Below the pieces are notes generated by a model, which made no database searches, was not told the origin of the DNA, and worked only from the letters and a program-made list of their open reading frames with translations. From positions 1 through 15,219 of the forward strand of contig MEWM01000109.1 in assembly GCA_001775355.1 (NCBI GenBank): DNA of 15,219 nucleotides, in the 5' to 3' direction. Numbering within the stretch: position 1 is the stretch's first letter; each line of letters opens with the position of its first letter. The DNA is from a candidate division Zixibacteria bacterium RBG_16_43_9 (lineage in GTDB: Bacteria > Zixibacteria > MSB-5A5 > RBG-16-43-9). The translations under genes and the position numbers were made by a program. Positions 7,617 to 14,084 of the stretch are shown here, one piece after another.

Positions 7617-7645
7617 AATATACTGCACAGATGTGCAGTTGTCAA
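7617..7645 (-). promoter_or_regulatory. dinB promoter
   Basis: Read on the minus strand: TTGACA (7645-7640), exactly 17 bases, then TATATT (7622-7617). Transcription would run toward dinB with a leader of roughly 90 bases. The spacing and the near-consensus boxes make this one of the best promoters in the window. Confidence 0.75.
7622..7639. promoter_or_regulatory. LexA-like operator in the dinB promoter spacer
   Basis: ACTGCACAGATGTGCAGT is a perfect 8-bp inverted repeat with a 2-base centre, filling the gap between the -35 and -10 boxes. It fits TGCNCN4GTGCA, which I recall as the LexA box of Fibrobacter succinogenes. dinB is a classic SOS gene, so repression by LexA and induction by DNA damage is the likely reading. 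The repressor itself is not in the window. Confidence 0.65.
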
Positions 7646-7665
7646 GAAGAAAATGATAAATATCT

Positions 7666-7690
7666 GTAGGGACAGAACATTGTTCTGTCC
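7666..7690 (+). repeat. Solo GTAG-foot hairpin
   Basis: GTAG, GG, stem ACAGAA/TTCTGT with a 5-nt loop (extendable by one pair), ending CC. It lies between the divergent dinB and beta-helix promoters. Confidence 0.65.
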
Positions 7691-7715
7691 TGAGGAATAA
7701 AATCTTAAAAACCAA

Positions 7716-7743
7716 TTGACAAACGCTAAAAATTAATTATTCT
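7716..7743 (+). promoter_or_regulatory. Possible promoter for the beta-helix gene
   Basis: TTGACA at 7716-7721, a 16-base spacer and TATTCT at 7738-7743, about 50 bases before the start codon. The -35 box is perfect; the -10 box matches 4 of 6. Confidence 0.5.
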
Positions 7744-7794
7744 AAAGTTGAGGGAATTAATAAAATATTAAGCTTTCCAGCCACAGGAGGAATT

Positions 7795-9255
7795 ATGAAA
7801 AAGACAGTTATGTTTTTGGCTCTAATTCTTCTTTTACTTTCACCTGCTTTTGCCAAAATTTACCAGGTTCCATCTGCTTTCATAGCTACCATTCAGGGAG
7901 GGATAAATGTAGCCAAAGATGGTGACACGGTTTTGGTTATGCCCGGGACCTATTATGAGAACATAAATTTCAAAGGCAAAAACATTCTTCTTACCAGTAA
8001 CTTTATCTTTGGCCAAGACACCAATGCCATCCATAACACCATTATAGATGGAAAGGATACTGCTTCAGTGGTCATCTTTAATTCAAAGGAAGGTCCCTCG
8101 TCTATCATCTTGGGTTTTACAGTAAGACATGGGTGGAACTCTGCAGGTGGTGGTATCTTGTGTTACGATTCTTCTCCAAGAATAACCTATAATATCATTA
8201 AAGAGAATGTCGCCTCATCATTTTTTTGGCCTGGAGCATCCGTAGGAGGAGGTATTTTTTGCTACAATAGTTCAGCAATAATTGAATATAATAATCTGAT
8301 TGGAAATCAGGCTGTATCTACAGATGGTGAAATTTTTGCTGCTGGAGGTGGAGTATTCTGCAGTGGCAAAGGATCCCCAATTATAAGATACAATTTAATA
8401 GCATTTAATCAGGCCAGATTTGATTTTGGCTTTATGGGATTGGGAACTGGTGGTGGAATCTTCAATGGAGAATCTTCTATAGCCTATATCTACAATAACA
8501 CCATAGTAGGCAATTATGCTGATGAAAGTGGAGGAGGAATCTACATCTGGAATTTTCTATCAGGAACCAAGATTTTCAATAATATTATAGCATTTAACTC
8601 AGACGGGATAAATGCTCGAAACAACCCCGGCTATACATTTAGGCCAGCGCTAACCTATAATGATTTCTGGGAGAATGAAAATGGAAACTTCGTTGGTTTC
8701 ACTTCGGATGTGGGCGATACCACCTGGGGATTTAATTTAAATGGAACACCCTGTGATAGTCTCTATAACATCATTCGAGACCCGCTTTTCGCCGATACGG
8801 CAAATTTTGACTTCCATCTCCTTGCAAATTCCCCTTGCATTGATGCCGGCGATCCAAAATCGCCCTTAGACCCTGATAGCACCATTGCAGACATAGGTGC
8901 TTTCTATTATCCCCATACTCCCACCTTTGTCAAGGATGATGATCATAATACCCCGAAGCGATTTGAGCTATCCCAGAATTATCCAAATCCCTTCAACCCA
9001 GTGACCACCATTCCCTTCACCGTTTATGGTTCACAGTTTATGGTTCATAGTCCCATCCACACAACCCTGAAGGTCTACAATATACTTGGGCAGTTAGTGA
9101 GAACGTTGGTGGATGAAGAAAAAACGCCAGGGAAATATGAAATCAACTGGGATGGTAATGACGACTCAGGCAAAGATGTGGGAAGCGGAATATACTTCTA
9201 TCAACTGAGGACCAGGGATTACACTGATACTAAGAAGATGGTTTTGTTGCGATAG
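7795..9255 (+). CDS. Secreted right-handed beta-helix protein with type IX-like sorting tail
   Basis: A 486-residue protein with a clear signal peptide (about 1-20, LLLLSPAFA). The body is a parallel beta-helix: glycine-rich GGG(I/V) turns recur at residues 118, 151, 184, 219 and 246, each followed by N-rich rungs such as YNNLIGNQA. Such folds occur in pectate lyases, NosD-like and adhesin-like surface proteins; no catalytic residues can be named. The C-terminus opens with FELSQNYPNPFNP (from 390) and ends in a FlgD-Ig-like module (VYNILGQLVRTL, then SGIYFYQL and KKMVLLR), the tail of type IX-secreted proteins in Bacteroidota and relatives. Within it, VYGSQFMVHS (410-419) is encoded by a 14-bp tandem duplication. 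AGGAGG lies four bases before the ATG. Confidence 0.85.
   Translation: MKKTVMFLALILLLLSPAFAKIYQVPSAFIATIQGGINVAKDGDTVLVMPGTYYENINFKGKNILLTSNFIFGQDTNAIHNTIIDGKDTASVVIFNSKEGPSSIILGFTVRHGWNSAGGGILCYDSSPRITYNIIKENVASSFFWPGASVGGGIFCYNSSAIIEYNNLIGNQAVSTDGEIFAAGGGVFCSGKGSPIIRYNLIAFNQARFDFGFMGLGTGGGIFNGESSIAYIYNNTIVGNYADESGGGIYIWNFLSGTKIFNNIIAFNSDGINARNNPGYTFRPALTYNDFWENENGNFVGFTSDVGDTTWGFNLNGTPCDSLYNIIRDPLFADTANFDFHLLANSPCIDAGDPKSPLDPDSTIADIGAFYYPHTPTFVKDDDHNTPKRFELSQNYPNPFNPVTTIPFTVYGSQFMVHSPIHTTLKVYNILGQLVRTLVDEEKTPGKYEINWDGNDDSGKDVGSGIYFYQLRTRDYTDTKKMVLLR
9022..9049 (+). repeat. Two tandem 14-bp units in the sorting-tail coding sequence
   Basis: GTTTATGGTTCACA (9022-9035) is followed directly by GTTTATGGTTCATA (9036-9049), one mismatch. 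Because 14 is not a multiple of three, the copies are read in different frames. Confidence 0.75.
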
Positions 9256-9261
9256 CATTTC

Positions 9262-9317
9262 GTAGGGGAGGGGCTTGTTGAGCTTAGCGAAATCCCGCAC
9301 CTGCGGGGTCCCCTCCC
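9262..9317 (+). repeat. GTAG-foot hairpin with nested palindrome in its loop
   Basis: GTAG (9262-9265), GG, arms GAGGGG (9268-9273) and CCCCTC (9310-9315). The 36-base loop contains a second perfect palindrome, CCCGCA/TGCGGG (9294-9307). It lies just after the beta-helix gene and could also serve as a transcript end, though there is no T-run. Confidence 0.6.
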
Positions 9318-9354
9318 ACATGTATGTGAGCATCTTTTCAGTAAAAAATTAAAG

Positions 9355-9383
9355 TTGACTTTTTTAATCTCATTTTATTTAAT
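9355..9383 (+). promoter_or_regulatory. Promoter for the FBP aldolase/phosphatase gene
   Basis: TTGACT (9355-9360), 17-base spacer, TTTAAT (9378-9383); each box matches 5 of 6 consensus bases. An alternative TATACT at 9383-9388 would be too far from the -35. The leader would be about 45 bases. Confidence 0.6.
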
Positions 9384-9433
9384 ATACTCCAAACTTAGTT
9401 GAAAAACATAACTCATCCTACGGAGGTGAAGAG

Positions 9434-10540
9434 GTGAAGATCACAATCAGCGTAATCAAGGCAGACATAGGCAGTATTGGCGGGCATATCAAGCCCAGCC
9501 AGAAGTTAAAAGATTCGGTCAGGGATTTCATCCAGGAAAATGGCTTGAAAAAGGGTCTGGTTATAGATAGTTACATTAGCTCTACCGGAGATGATATTGC
9601 AATTCTTATGACCCACACCAGGGGGAAATCAAATTCTGAAATACACAAGTTAGCCTGGGATTCATTTGTAGCTGGAACCGCTGTAGCAAAGAGCCAGGGG
9701 TTATACGGAGCAGGACAGGACCTTTTAAAAGATGCCTTCTCCGGTAACGTTAGAGGGATGGGACCAGCAGTGGCTGAGTTAGAGATAGAAGAAAGACCGA
9801 ATGAATCTTTCCTTTTCTTTGCCGCAGATAAGACTGACCCAGGTGCCTATAGTCTGCCTTTATATTTAAGCTTTGCTGACCCAATGCATAATGCTGGGCT
9901 TCTGCTTTCTCCTGGAATGAGCAAGGGGTTTAAATTCACCATTATGGACGTTGAGCACGTTGATGCGGACAGGGTGATTGAGCTTTCTGCACCTGAGAAT
10001 CTGTATGACATAGCTGCTCTCTTGAGGGACAATCAGAGATTTGTTATCGAGTCTATTCATTCCAAAAACACTGGTGAACTGGCGGTTGCAGTCAGTACCA
10101 CCAGACTACATAACATTGCAGGCAAATATACCGGTAAGGACGATCCGGTTTGTCTGGTTAGAGTCCAGGGAAGCTTTCCAGCTACCGGCGAGGTGCTTTC
10201 GCCTTATGGTATAGGTCATTACGTAGCTGGATTTATGCGAGGCAGTCATACAGGTCCTCTAATGCCGGTGAAATCCAATTCTCCGATCTCGTTTTTCGAT
10301 GGTCCTCCGGTCGTATCTGCTCAAGCCTTTTCTATGAGAGAAGGTGTTCTAACCGAGCCGGCAGATGCTTTTGACCAACCTTTCTGGGATTATGTCCGGA
10401 ATATGGTCTCGCAGAAGGCTATTGAAATGAGGCGCCAGGGTTTTTCAGGCTGCGCCATGCTTCCATATTCGGAGTTGGAATATGGAGGGATAGTAGAGAA
10501 GCTTAAAGAGCTGGATAAAAAATTCATAGTGAGGCGGTAA
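9434..10540 (+). CDS. Fructose-1,6-bisphosphate aldolase/phosphatase (archaeal type, class V)
   Basis: A 368-residue bifunctional gluconeogenic enzyme. It joins dihydroxyacetone phosphate and glyceraldehyde-3-phosphate to FBP, then removes the 1-phosphate to give fructose-6-phosphate, in one cytoplasmic active site that remodels between steps. Family hallmarks run the whole length: ISVIKADIGSIGGH at the N-terminus, LYGAGQDLL, SGNVRGMGP, DKTDPGAYSLPLY, AGKYTGKDDP and MRGSHTGPLMPV. Tyr232 and Lys235 in the KYTGKDDP motif have the spacing of the Tyr229/Lys232 catalytic pair of the Thermoproteus enzyme, Lys235 being the expected Schiff-base residue. Tyr350 probably matches the mobile C-terminal tyrosine. 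The GTG start is set by GGAGG seven bases upstream. Single gene with its own promoter. Confidence 0.95.
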   Translation: MKITISVIKADIGSIGGHIKPSQKLKDSVRDFIQENGLKKGLVIDSYISSTGDDIAILMTHTRGKSNSEIHKLAWDSFVAGTAVAKSQGLYGAGQDLLKDAFSGNVRGMGPAVAELEIEERPNESFLFFAADKTDPGAYSLPLYLSFADPMHNAGLLLSPGMSKGFKFTIMDVEHVDADRVIELSAPENLYDIAALLRDNQRFVIESIHSKNTGELAVAVSTTRLHNIAGKYTGKDDPVCLVRVQGSFPATGEVLSPYGIGHYVAGFMRGSHTGPLMPVKSNSPISFFDGPPVVSAQAFSMREGVLTEPADAFDQPFWDYVRNMVSQKAIEMRRQGFSGCAMLPYSELEYGGIVEKLKELDKKFIVRR

Positions 10541-10555
10541 GAGTTCAAAACCTAC

Positions 10556-10619
10556 AGGGCTGGGAGCCCTGCCTACGATGCTGACCCATAGACTTTCGTA
10601 GGACGGGCACCCTTGCCCG
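10556..10619. repeat. Two GTAG-foot hairpins in diverging orientation
   Basis: Minus strand from 10576: GTAG, GC, stem AGGGCT/AGCCCT, 3-nt loop. Plus strand from 10598: GTAG, GA, stem CGGGCA/TGCCCG, loop CCCT. Unlike the other pairs, the feet face each other. Confidence 0.65.
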
Positions 10620-10670
10620 TCCAATCAGTGACCCCACCTTGCCCTCAAGGTAGGAAGATATTTAGTGTGG

Positions 10671-10721
10671 CCGTCGGGTCCCCTGACCAGATTCGCCAAA
10701 GGCGAACCAGGTCAGGGGACC
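10671..10721. repeat. GGTCCCCTGACC palindrome
   Basis: Arms GGTCCCCTGACC (10677-10688) and GGTCAGGGGACC (10710-10721) flank a nested TTCGCC/GGCGAA hairpin. The left part (10671-10688) differs by one base from the reverse complement of part of the palindrome at 13878-13901. Confidence 0.75.
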
Positions 10722-10758
10722 TGGCAAGCACCGATAGGCAACATGGGGATACCGATTT

Positions 10759-10816
10759 GGAGTGTAAACCTTTAGGTTTACCAAAGGATCAAAGTAAAGC
10801 TAAAGCTTTACACTCC
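10759..10816. repeat. BIME-like converging pair of GGAG-foot hairpins
   Basis: Plus strand: GGAG, TG, stem TAAACC/GGTTTA, loop TTTA. Minus strand from 10816: GGAG, TG, stem TAAAGC/GCTTTA, loop TTTA. The stems differ by one compensated base pair (C-G to G-C). Confidence 0.85.
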
Positions 10817-10836
10817 AGTATTTGCTAAAATTATAC

Positions 10837-10865
10837 TTGACACTAATCCTTATAAGTTATATATA
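10837..10865 (+). promoter_or_regulatory. tRNA-Gly promoter
   Basis: TTGACA (10837-10842), 17-base spacer, TATATA (10860-10865). The predicted start is at about 10872, only a few bases before the mature tRNA. Confidence 0.7.
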
Positions 10866-10877
10866 GATAGCAATTAA

Positions 10878-10949
10878 GCGGGTGTAATTCAGCGGTAGAA
10901 TGCAAGCTTCCCAAGCTTGACGTCGAGGGTTCAACTCCCTTCGCCCGCT
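10878..10949 (+). tRNA. tRNA-Gly (anticodon CCC)
   Basis: A complete 72-base cloverleaf. The acceptor stem is GCGGGTG/CGCCCGC (one G-U pair), the D stem ATTC/GAAT with AGCGGTAG loop, the anticodon stem CAAGC/GCTTG with loop TTCCCAA (anticodon CCC, reads GGG), the T stem GAGGG/CCCTT with loop TTCAACT, and the discriminator base U as in glycine tRNAs. The CCA end is not encoded. It closely resembles E. coli tRNA-Gly(CCC). Seven Ts start at the discriminator base. Confidence 0.97.
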
Positions 10950-10967
10950 TTTTTTATTTGTTTTTTT
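10949..10967 (+). terminator. Possible T-rich terminator after tRNA-Gly
   Basis: Two runs of seven Ts (10949-10955 and 10961-10967) directly follow the GC-rich acceptor strand. There is no separate hairpin, so readthrough into the DUF512 gene 40 bases on is also possible. Confidence 0.4.
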
Positions 10968-10989
10968 CGTATCTGGTTCAGGTGAAGAA

Positions 10990-12294
10990 GTGAAAATAAA
11001 ATCAGTTGAAAAGGGAGGTCTCGCGGACAAACATTCGATTCAGCCTGGAGATGAGATCCAGGAGATAAACAACTCTCCGATCGAAGATTTCATCGATTAC
11101 AAATTTCAATCCAGCGATGAGATTCTCAATCTGAGGATTAAAGATAAATCAGGCAGGATAAGGGGAGTCCGAATAGTCAAAAAAACAGACCAGGACCTGG
11201 GCATAACTTTTGAAGAGAAAAAATACAGGGGTTGTGGCAATAAATGTATCTTCTGCTTTGTGCACCAACTCCCTGAAGGCTTGAGAAAGCCACTTTATTT
11301 CAAAGACGAAGACTATAGACTGTCTTTTTTGCACGGGAATTTCATTACTTTGACCAACCTATCTGAGCAGGACATTCAGCGAATAATAAAACAACGGTTA
11401 AGCCCTTTATATGTATCCGTGCATACGACAGATGAGTCGCTCAGGAAACAAATACTGGGTAATCCAAAAGCACCTGATATTTTACCTTTAATTCACAGAT
11501 TAACTGAGAATAGAATCGAGTTGCATACCCAGATAGTCCTGTGCCCGGGAGTCAACAACGGACCCTATCTGGAAAAGACGGTTTATGACCTTTCTTTGTT
11601 TTATCCTTGGGTAAAATCATTAGCCATAGTGCCAGTGGGTTTGACCAAGTACAGAAAGGGACTGCCCAGATTGAAACCTGTTGACAGAGAATATTCAAGA
11701 AAACTCATAAAGTCAGTGAAACGCTGGCAGAGCTATTTCAGGAGAAAATATAAATCTAATTTTGTTTATGTCGCGGATGAGTTTTATCTCTTAGCTGGAC
11801 TTGACATCCCTCCCAAAAAATATTATGATGAATTTTATCAAGTCGAGAATGGTGTGGGGATGGTGAGGAAATTTCTGGATACTTTCGAGAGAAAGGACAA
11901 ACTGCTGCCCTGGAAGTTGAAGCACAGATTTCATTTGACCCTAGTTACTGGAATGCTGGCATATAGATTCTTAAGTGGGCATATTTTTAACAGATTGAAA
12001 CAAATTAAACATTTGAGAGTCAATCTGACTCCAGTCAAAAATGACTTCTTAGGAAAGAGTGTTACGGTCAGCGGATTATTGAGTGGTAAAGACATACTCA
12101 GGACCTTGAAAAAATCAAAGCATGGAGAATCGATAATGCTTCCACCTAATTGCCTTAACTCAGACGGACTTTTCTTAGATGACTTAAAGCCCTCAGATTT
12201 AGAAAAAAAATTGAGAGTGAAAATCGCAGTCGGCTCTTATGATTTAGTTAAGTCTTTGCTCTCTTTATTATCAGAGAGGAATTCTGGAGTGTAA
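10990..12294 (+). CDS. DUF512 protein with PDZ and radical-SAM-like cluster motif
   Basis: A 434-residue protein of the conserved DUF512 family. Residues 1-60 form a PDZ-like domain (VEKGGLADKHSIQPGDEI). The following region has Cys82-x3-Cys86-x2-Cys89 in CGNKCIFCF, the radical-SAM spacing for a 4Fe-4S cluster, then a barrel-like core (FLHGNFITLTNL, LYVSVHTTD, LHTQIVLCPGVN). The DUF512 region makes up the rest. The function is not established; family members are widespread in anaerobes and photosynthetic bacteria and are often found near der, as here. The start is GTG with a GGTGA upstream. The stop TAA belongs to the GGAG repeat at 12286, so the last codons come from a repeat edge. Confidence 0.88.
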   Translation: MKIKSVEKGGLADKHSIQPGDEIQEINNSPIEDFIDYKFQSSDEILNLRIKDKSGRIRGVRIVKKTDQDLGITFEEKKYRGCGNKCIFCFVHQLPEGLRKPLYFKDEDYRLSFLHGNFITLTNLSEQDIQRIIKQRLSPLYVSVHTTDESLRKQILGNPKAPDILPLIHRLTENRIELHTQIVLCPGVNNGPYLEKTVYDLSLFYPWVKSLAIVPVGLTKYRKGLPRLKPVDREYSRKLIKSVKRWQSYFRRKYKSNFVYVADEFYLLAGLDIPPKKYYDEFYQVENGVGMVRKFLDTFERKDKLLPWKLKHRFHLTLVTGMLAYRFLSGHIFNRLKQIKHLRVNLTPVKNDFLGKSVTVSGLLSGKDILRTLKKSKHGESIMLPPNCLNSDGLFLDDLKPSDLEKKLRVKIAVGSYDLVKSLLSLLSERNSGV

Positions 12295-12309
12295 ACCTTT
12301 AGGTTTACC
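12286..12309 (+). repeat. GGAG-foot hairpin supplying the DUF512 stop codon
   Basis: GGAG, TG, stem TAAACC/GGTTTA, loop TTTA. Identical over 24 bases to 10759-10782. Its GTG-TAA ends the upstream gene. Confidence 0.85.
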
Positions 12310-12318
12310 TTTTAAATT

Positions 12319-12370
12319 GTAGTCGCTCGATTTATCGAGCTCCGTAATGCCCAATAAATTGGGCAACTAC
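12319..12370. repeat. BIME-like converging pair of GTAG-foot hairpins
   Basis: Plus strand: GTAG, TC, stem GCTCGA/TCGAGC, loop TTTA. Minus strand from 12370: GTAG, TT, stem GCCCAA/TTGGGC, loop TTTA. It follows the GGAG hairpin by 9 bases, and this composite is repeated at 13935-14020. Confidence 0.9.
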
Positions 12371-12386
12371 AAGGTATAAAAACAGT

Positions 12387-13697
12387 ATGTCTCTTCCAAT
12401 CGTTGCCATAATCGGTCGCCCGAATGTTGGAAAATCGACTCTTTTTAATAGACTACTGAAGAAAAGGCTTGCAGTGGTGGATGGCCGCCCTGGTGTCACC
12501 CGTGACAGAAATTACTCTCTCTGTACCTGGAACGGTAAGAGTTTTTATCTGGTCGATACCGGAGGACTGTTGCCCTCAACCAAGAATGAGTTGGAAAAGC
12601 AGGTAAAAGCCCAGGCTGAAAGCGCTATCGAAGAAGCGGACTTTATTCTATTTTTGATTGACAACAAAGTAGGAGCACAGGATGTAGACTTTGAAATCGC
12701 AAAAAAATTAAAGAGAATCAATAAAAAAGTTTTCTTAGTGGCTAACAAAGTGGATAATGAAAAAGAGGAGTCAGAAACTTATGGGCTAAGCAGATTAGGA
12801 TTGGGCGATCCTTATCCGGTCTCTTCAACCAGCGGCAGAAACGCCACTGAGCTTTTAGACGATATCGCCAAACTAATTCCAGAGAGCATATCAGAAGAAG
12901 AAGAAAAAGGGATTAAAGTAGCGATTATCGGCAGGCCTAATGTCGGGAAATCTACTTTTATAAACACGCTTTTAGGTGAGGAAAAATTAGTCGTAAGTGA
13001 AATGCCCGGCACTACCAGAGATTCTATCGATACCAGGCTTAAAATTAAAGACGATGATTTTATCTTCATTGATACTGCCGGATTGAGAAAAAGATCTAAG
13101 ATCATAGACGATTTAGAATATCATACCTCCTTGAGGAGCTTGAGGTCTATCCAGAGAGCAGACGTCTGCCTGCTCCTGACTGAGGCTCAAGAGGGAATGG
13201 TTAATCAGGATTTAAAAATTGCCCAGGAAACAGTTGAGATGTGGAGAGGTCTGGTAATTGGTGTAAACAAGTGGGATTTAATTGAAAAAGAAACCAAGAC
13301 CGCTTACCAGTATACCAAATGGATAAAGTCTTATGCTCCTTTTCTGGATTTTGTTCCGGTCATCTACATCTCATCTAAAACCGGGCAGAGAGTGGAGAAA
13401 ACGATTGAGCTGGTCAAAGAAGTCTATTTGGAAAGAAGGAAAAGGATAGAGACCAGCGAGCTGAACCAAAAATTGGAGATGGAGATAAAAAGGCAACCTC
13501 CTCCTTCAGTCAAGGGAAAACATGTAAAGCTATACTACTGTACCCAGACCGATATAGAACCCCCAACCTTTGTCTTTTTCTGTAACTATCCGGAGTATTT
13601 GAAAAAGCAGTATTTAAGTTTTTTGCAGAACAAAATCAGAGAGCATTTCGGTTTCAATGGATGCCCTATCAAGATAAAGGTTAACAAAAGAGAATAA
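12387..13697 (+). CDS. der: Ribosome-associated GTPase Der
   Basis: A 436-residue GTPase with the diagnostic pair of tandem G domains. The first P-loop is GRPNVGKS (10-17) with DTGG; the second is GRPNVGKS (182-189) with DTAGLRKR. GTRD-type switch motifs (GVTRD, GTTRDS) and NKVD/NKWD nucleotide-specificity motifs are present in both. A KH-like domain closes the protein (about 350-436). Der is essential in most bacteria and acts in late assembly of the 50S ribosomal subunit. Length is normal for the family. The ATG follows a repeat by 16 bases and has no strong ribosome binding site. plsY and gpsA lie downstream, a common arrangement. The bases across the stop codon are duplicated at 13921. 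Confidence 0.97.
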   Translation: MSLPIVAIIGRPNVGKSTLFNRLLKKRLAVVDGRPGVTRDRNYSLCTWNGKSFYLVDTGGLLPSTKNELEKQVKAQAESAIEEADFILFLIDNKVGAQDVDFEIAKKLKRINKKVFLVANKVDNEKEESETYGLSRLGLGDPYPVSSTSGRNATELLDDIAKLIPESISEEEEKGIKVAIIGRPNVGKSTFINTLLGEEKLVVSEMPGTTRDSIDTRLKIKDDDFIFIDTAGLRKRSKIIDDLEYHTSLRSLRSIQRADVCLLLTEAQEGMVNQDLKIAQETVEMWRGLVIGVNKWDLIEKETKTAYQYTKWIKSYAPFLDFVPVIYISSKTGQRVEKTIELVKEVYLERRKRIETSELNQKLEMEIKRQPPPSVKGKHVKLYYCTQTDIEPPTFVFFCNYPEYLKKQYLSFLQNKIREHFGFNGCPIKIKVNKRE

Positions 13698-13720
13698 TGA
13701 AGAAATGGAGTGTAAACCTT
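13693..13720 (+). repeat. 28-bp direct repeat, copy 1 (der stop codon)
   Basis: Identical over 28 bases to 13921-13948, offset 228. This copy contains the TAA of der and the first half of a GGAG hairpin. Confidence 0.9.
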
Positions 13721-13752
13721 TCCTACGGATCCACCATGCGGACAGGTTTACC
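13707..13752 (+). repeat. GGAG-foot hairpin with a 22-bp loop insertion
   Basis: GGAG, TG, TAAACC at the left and GGTTTACC at 13745-13752 are the arms of the family. About 22 bases replace part of the TTTA loop, including a GGATCC and ending in GCGGAC. Confidence 0.7.
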
Positions 13753-13761
13753 TTGGGAATC

Positions 13762-13783
13762 GTAGTTGCTCGATTTATCGAGC
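13762..13783 (+). repeat. GTAG-foot hairpin, unpaired half
   Basis: GTAG, TT, stem GCTCGA/TCGAGC, loop TTTA. The converging partner seen in the other copies is missing; a different GTAG element begins 7 bases later. Confidence 0.8.
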
Positions 13784-13789
13784 ATTTTC

Positions 13790-13857
13790 GTAGTACGACC
13801 CCTTCAGGGTCGCCGGGCGAGGCTAAAAGTCTCAAGACCTCGACGGCCTCGTACTAC
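13790..13857. repeat. Long GTAG/CTAC palindromic element
   Basis: The termini GTAGTACGA (13790-13798) and TCGTACTAC (13849-13857) are perfect inverted repeats. The left hairpin is CGACCC/GGGTCG with a 5-nt CTTCA loop; the right half pairs CGAGGC with GCCTCG on the minus strand. Confidence 0.75.
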
Positions 13858-13877
13858 GAACAAAAAGCAGAATCTTT

Positions 13878-13901
13878 CCGTCAGGTCAGGGGACCTGACG
13901 G
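13878..13901. repeat. CCGTCAGGTC palindrome
   Basis: Perfect 10-bp arms CCGTCAGGTC and GACCTGACGG with a 4-base centre. Related to the palindrome at 10671-10721. In both places a GGAG hairpin starts 30 to 40 bases downstream. Confidence 0.75.
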
Positions 13902-13920
13902 ACACAGGAACATCAGAACT

Positions 13921-13948
13921 AATAATGAAGAAATGGAGTGTAAACCTT
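13921..13948 (+). repeat. 28-bp direct repeat, copy 2
   Basis: Exact copy of 13693-13720; it runs into the intact GGAG hairpin at 13935. Confidence 0.9.
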
Positions 13949-14020
13949 CAGGTTTACCTCGCAAATTGTAGTTGATCGATTTATCGAGCTATATAAAAGC
14001 CCAATAAATTGGGCAACTAC
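13935..14020. repeat. Composite: GGAG hairpin plus converging GTAG pair
   Basis: GGAG hairpin 13935-13958 (stem TAAACC/GGTTTA, loop TTCA), a 9-base spacer, then the GTAG pair 13968-14020. The left stem GATCGA/TCGAGC has one mismatch; the right stem GCCCAA/TTGGGC is perfect. Same order and spacing as 12286-12370. Confidence 0.85.
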
Positions 14021-14084
14021 GCAGTACAAGAACAGTTTACTATAAGGACAAAGCTAAACCTTTATATTCCAACAGTTGATAAAT

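Larger units (their letters stand above)
10541..10877. other. 337-bp gene-free gap made of hairpins, ending in the tRNA promoter
   Basis: In order it holds a minus-strand GTAG hairpin (10556-10576), a plus-strand GTAG hairpin (10598-10619), a foot-less hairpin ACCTTG/CAAGGT with loop CCCT (10636-10651), a GTCAGGGGACC palindrome (10671-10721), a GGAG pair (10759-10816) and the tRNA promoter (10837-10865). I see no real gene. Confidence 0.8.
13698..14084. other. 387-bp gene-free gap, a mosaic of repeats
   Basis: Contents in order: interrupted GGAG hairpin, half GTAG pair, GTAG long palindrome, GTCAGGGGACC palindrome, intact GGAG hairpin and intact GTAG pair. Open frames that cross it (for example 13705-13971) are built from the repeats and are not genes. 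The bases at 14021-14084 show no clear structure. Confidence 0.8.

Noticed and set aside
10613..10828. A 71-codon open frame before the tRNA
   Set aside because: Built from the GTCAGGGGACC palindrome and the GGAG pair; the frame is accidental.
13705..13971. An 88-codon open frame after der
   Set aside because: It runs only through repeat elements, repeats its own MECKP stretch through the 28-bp duplication, and resembles no protein.
13707..14020. CRISPR-like array of similar units after der
   Set aside because: The units are palindromic elements of several types with irregular spacing; there are no uniform direct repeats with unique spacers and no cas genes.
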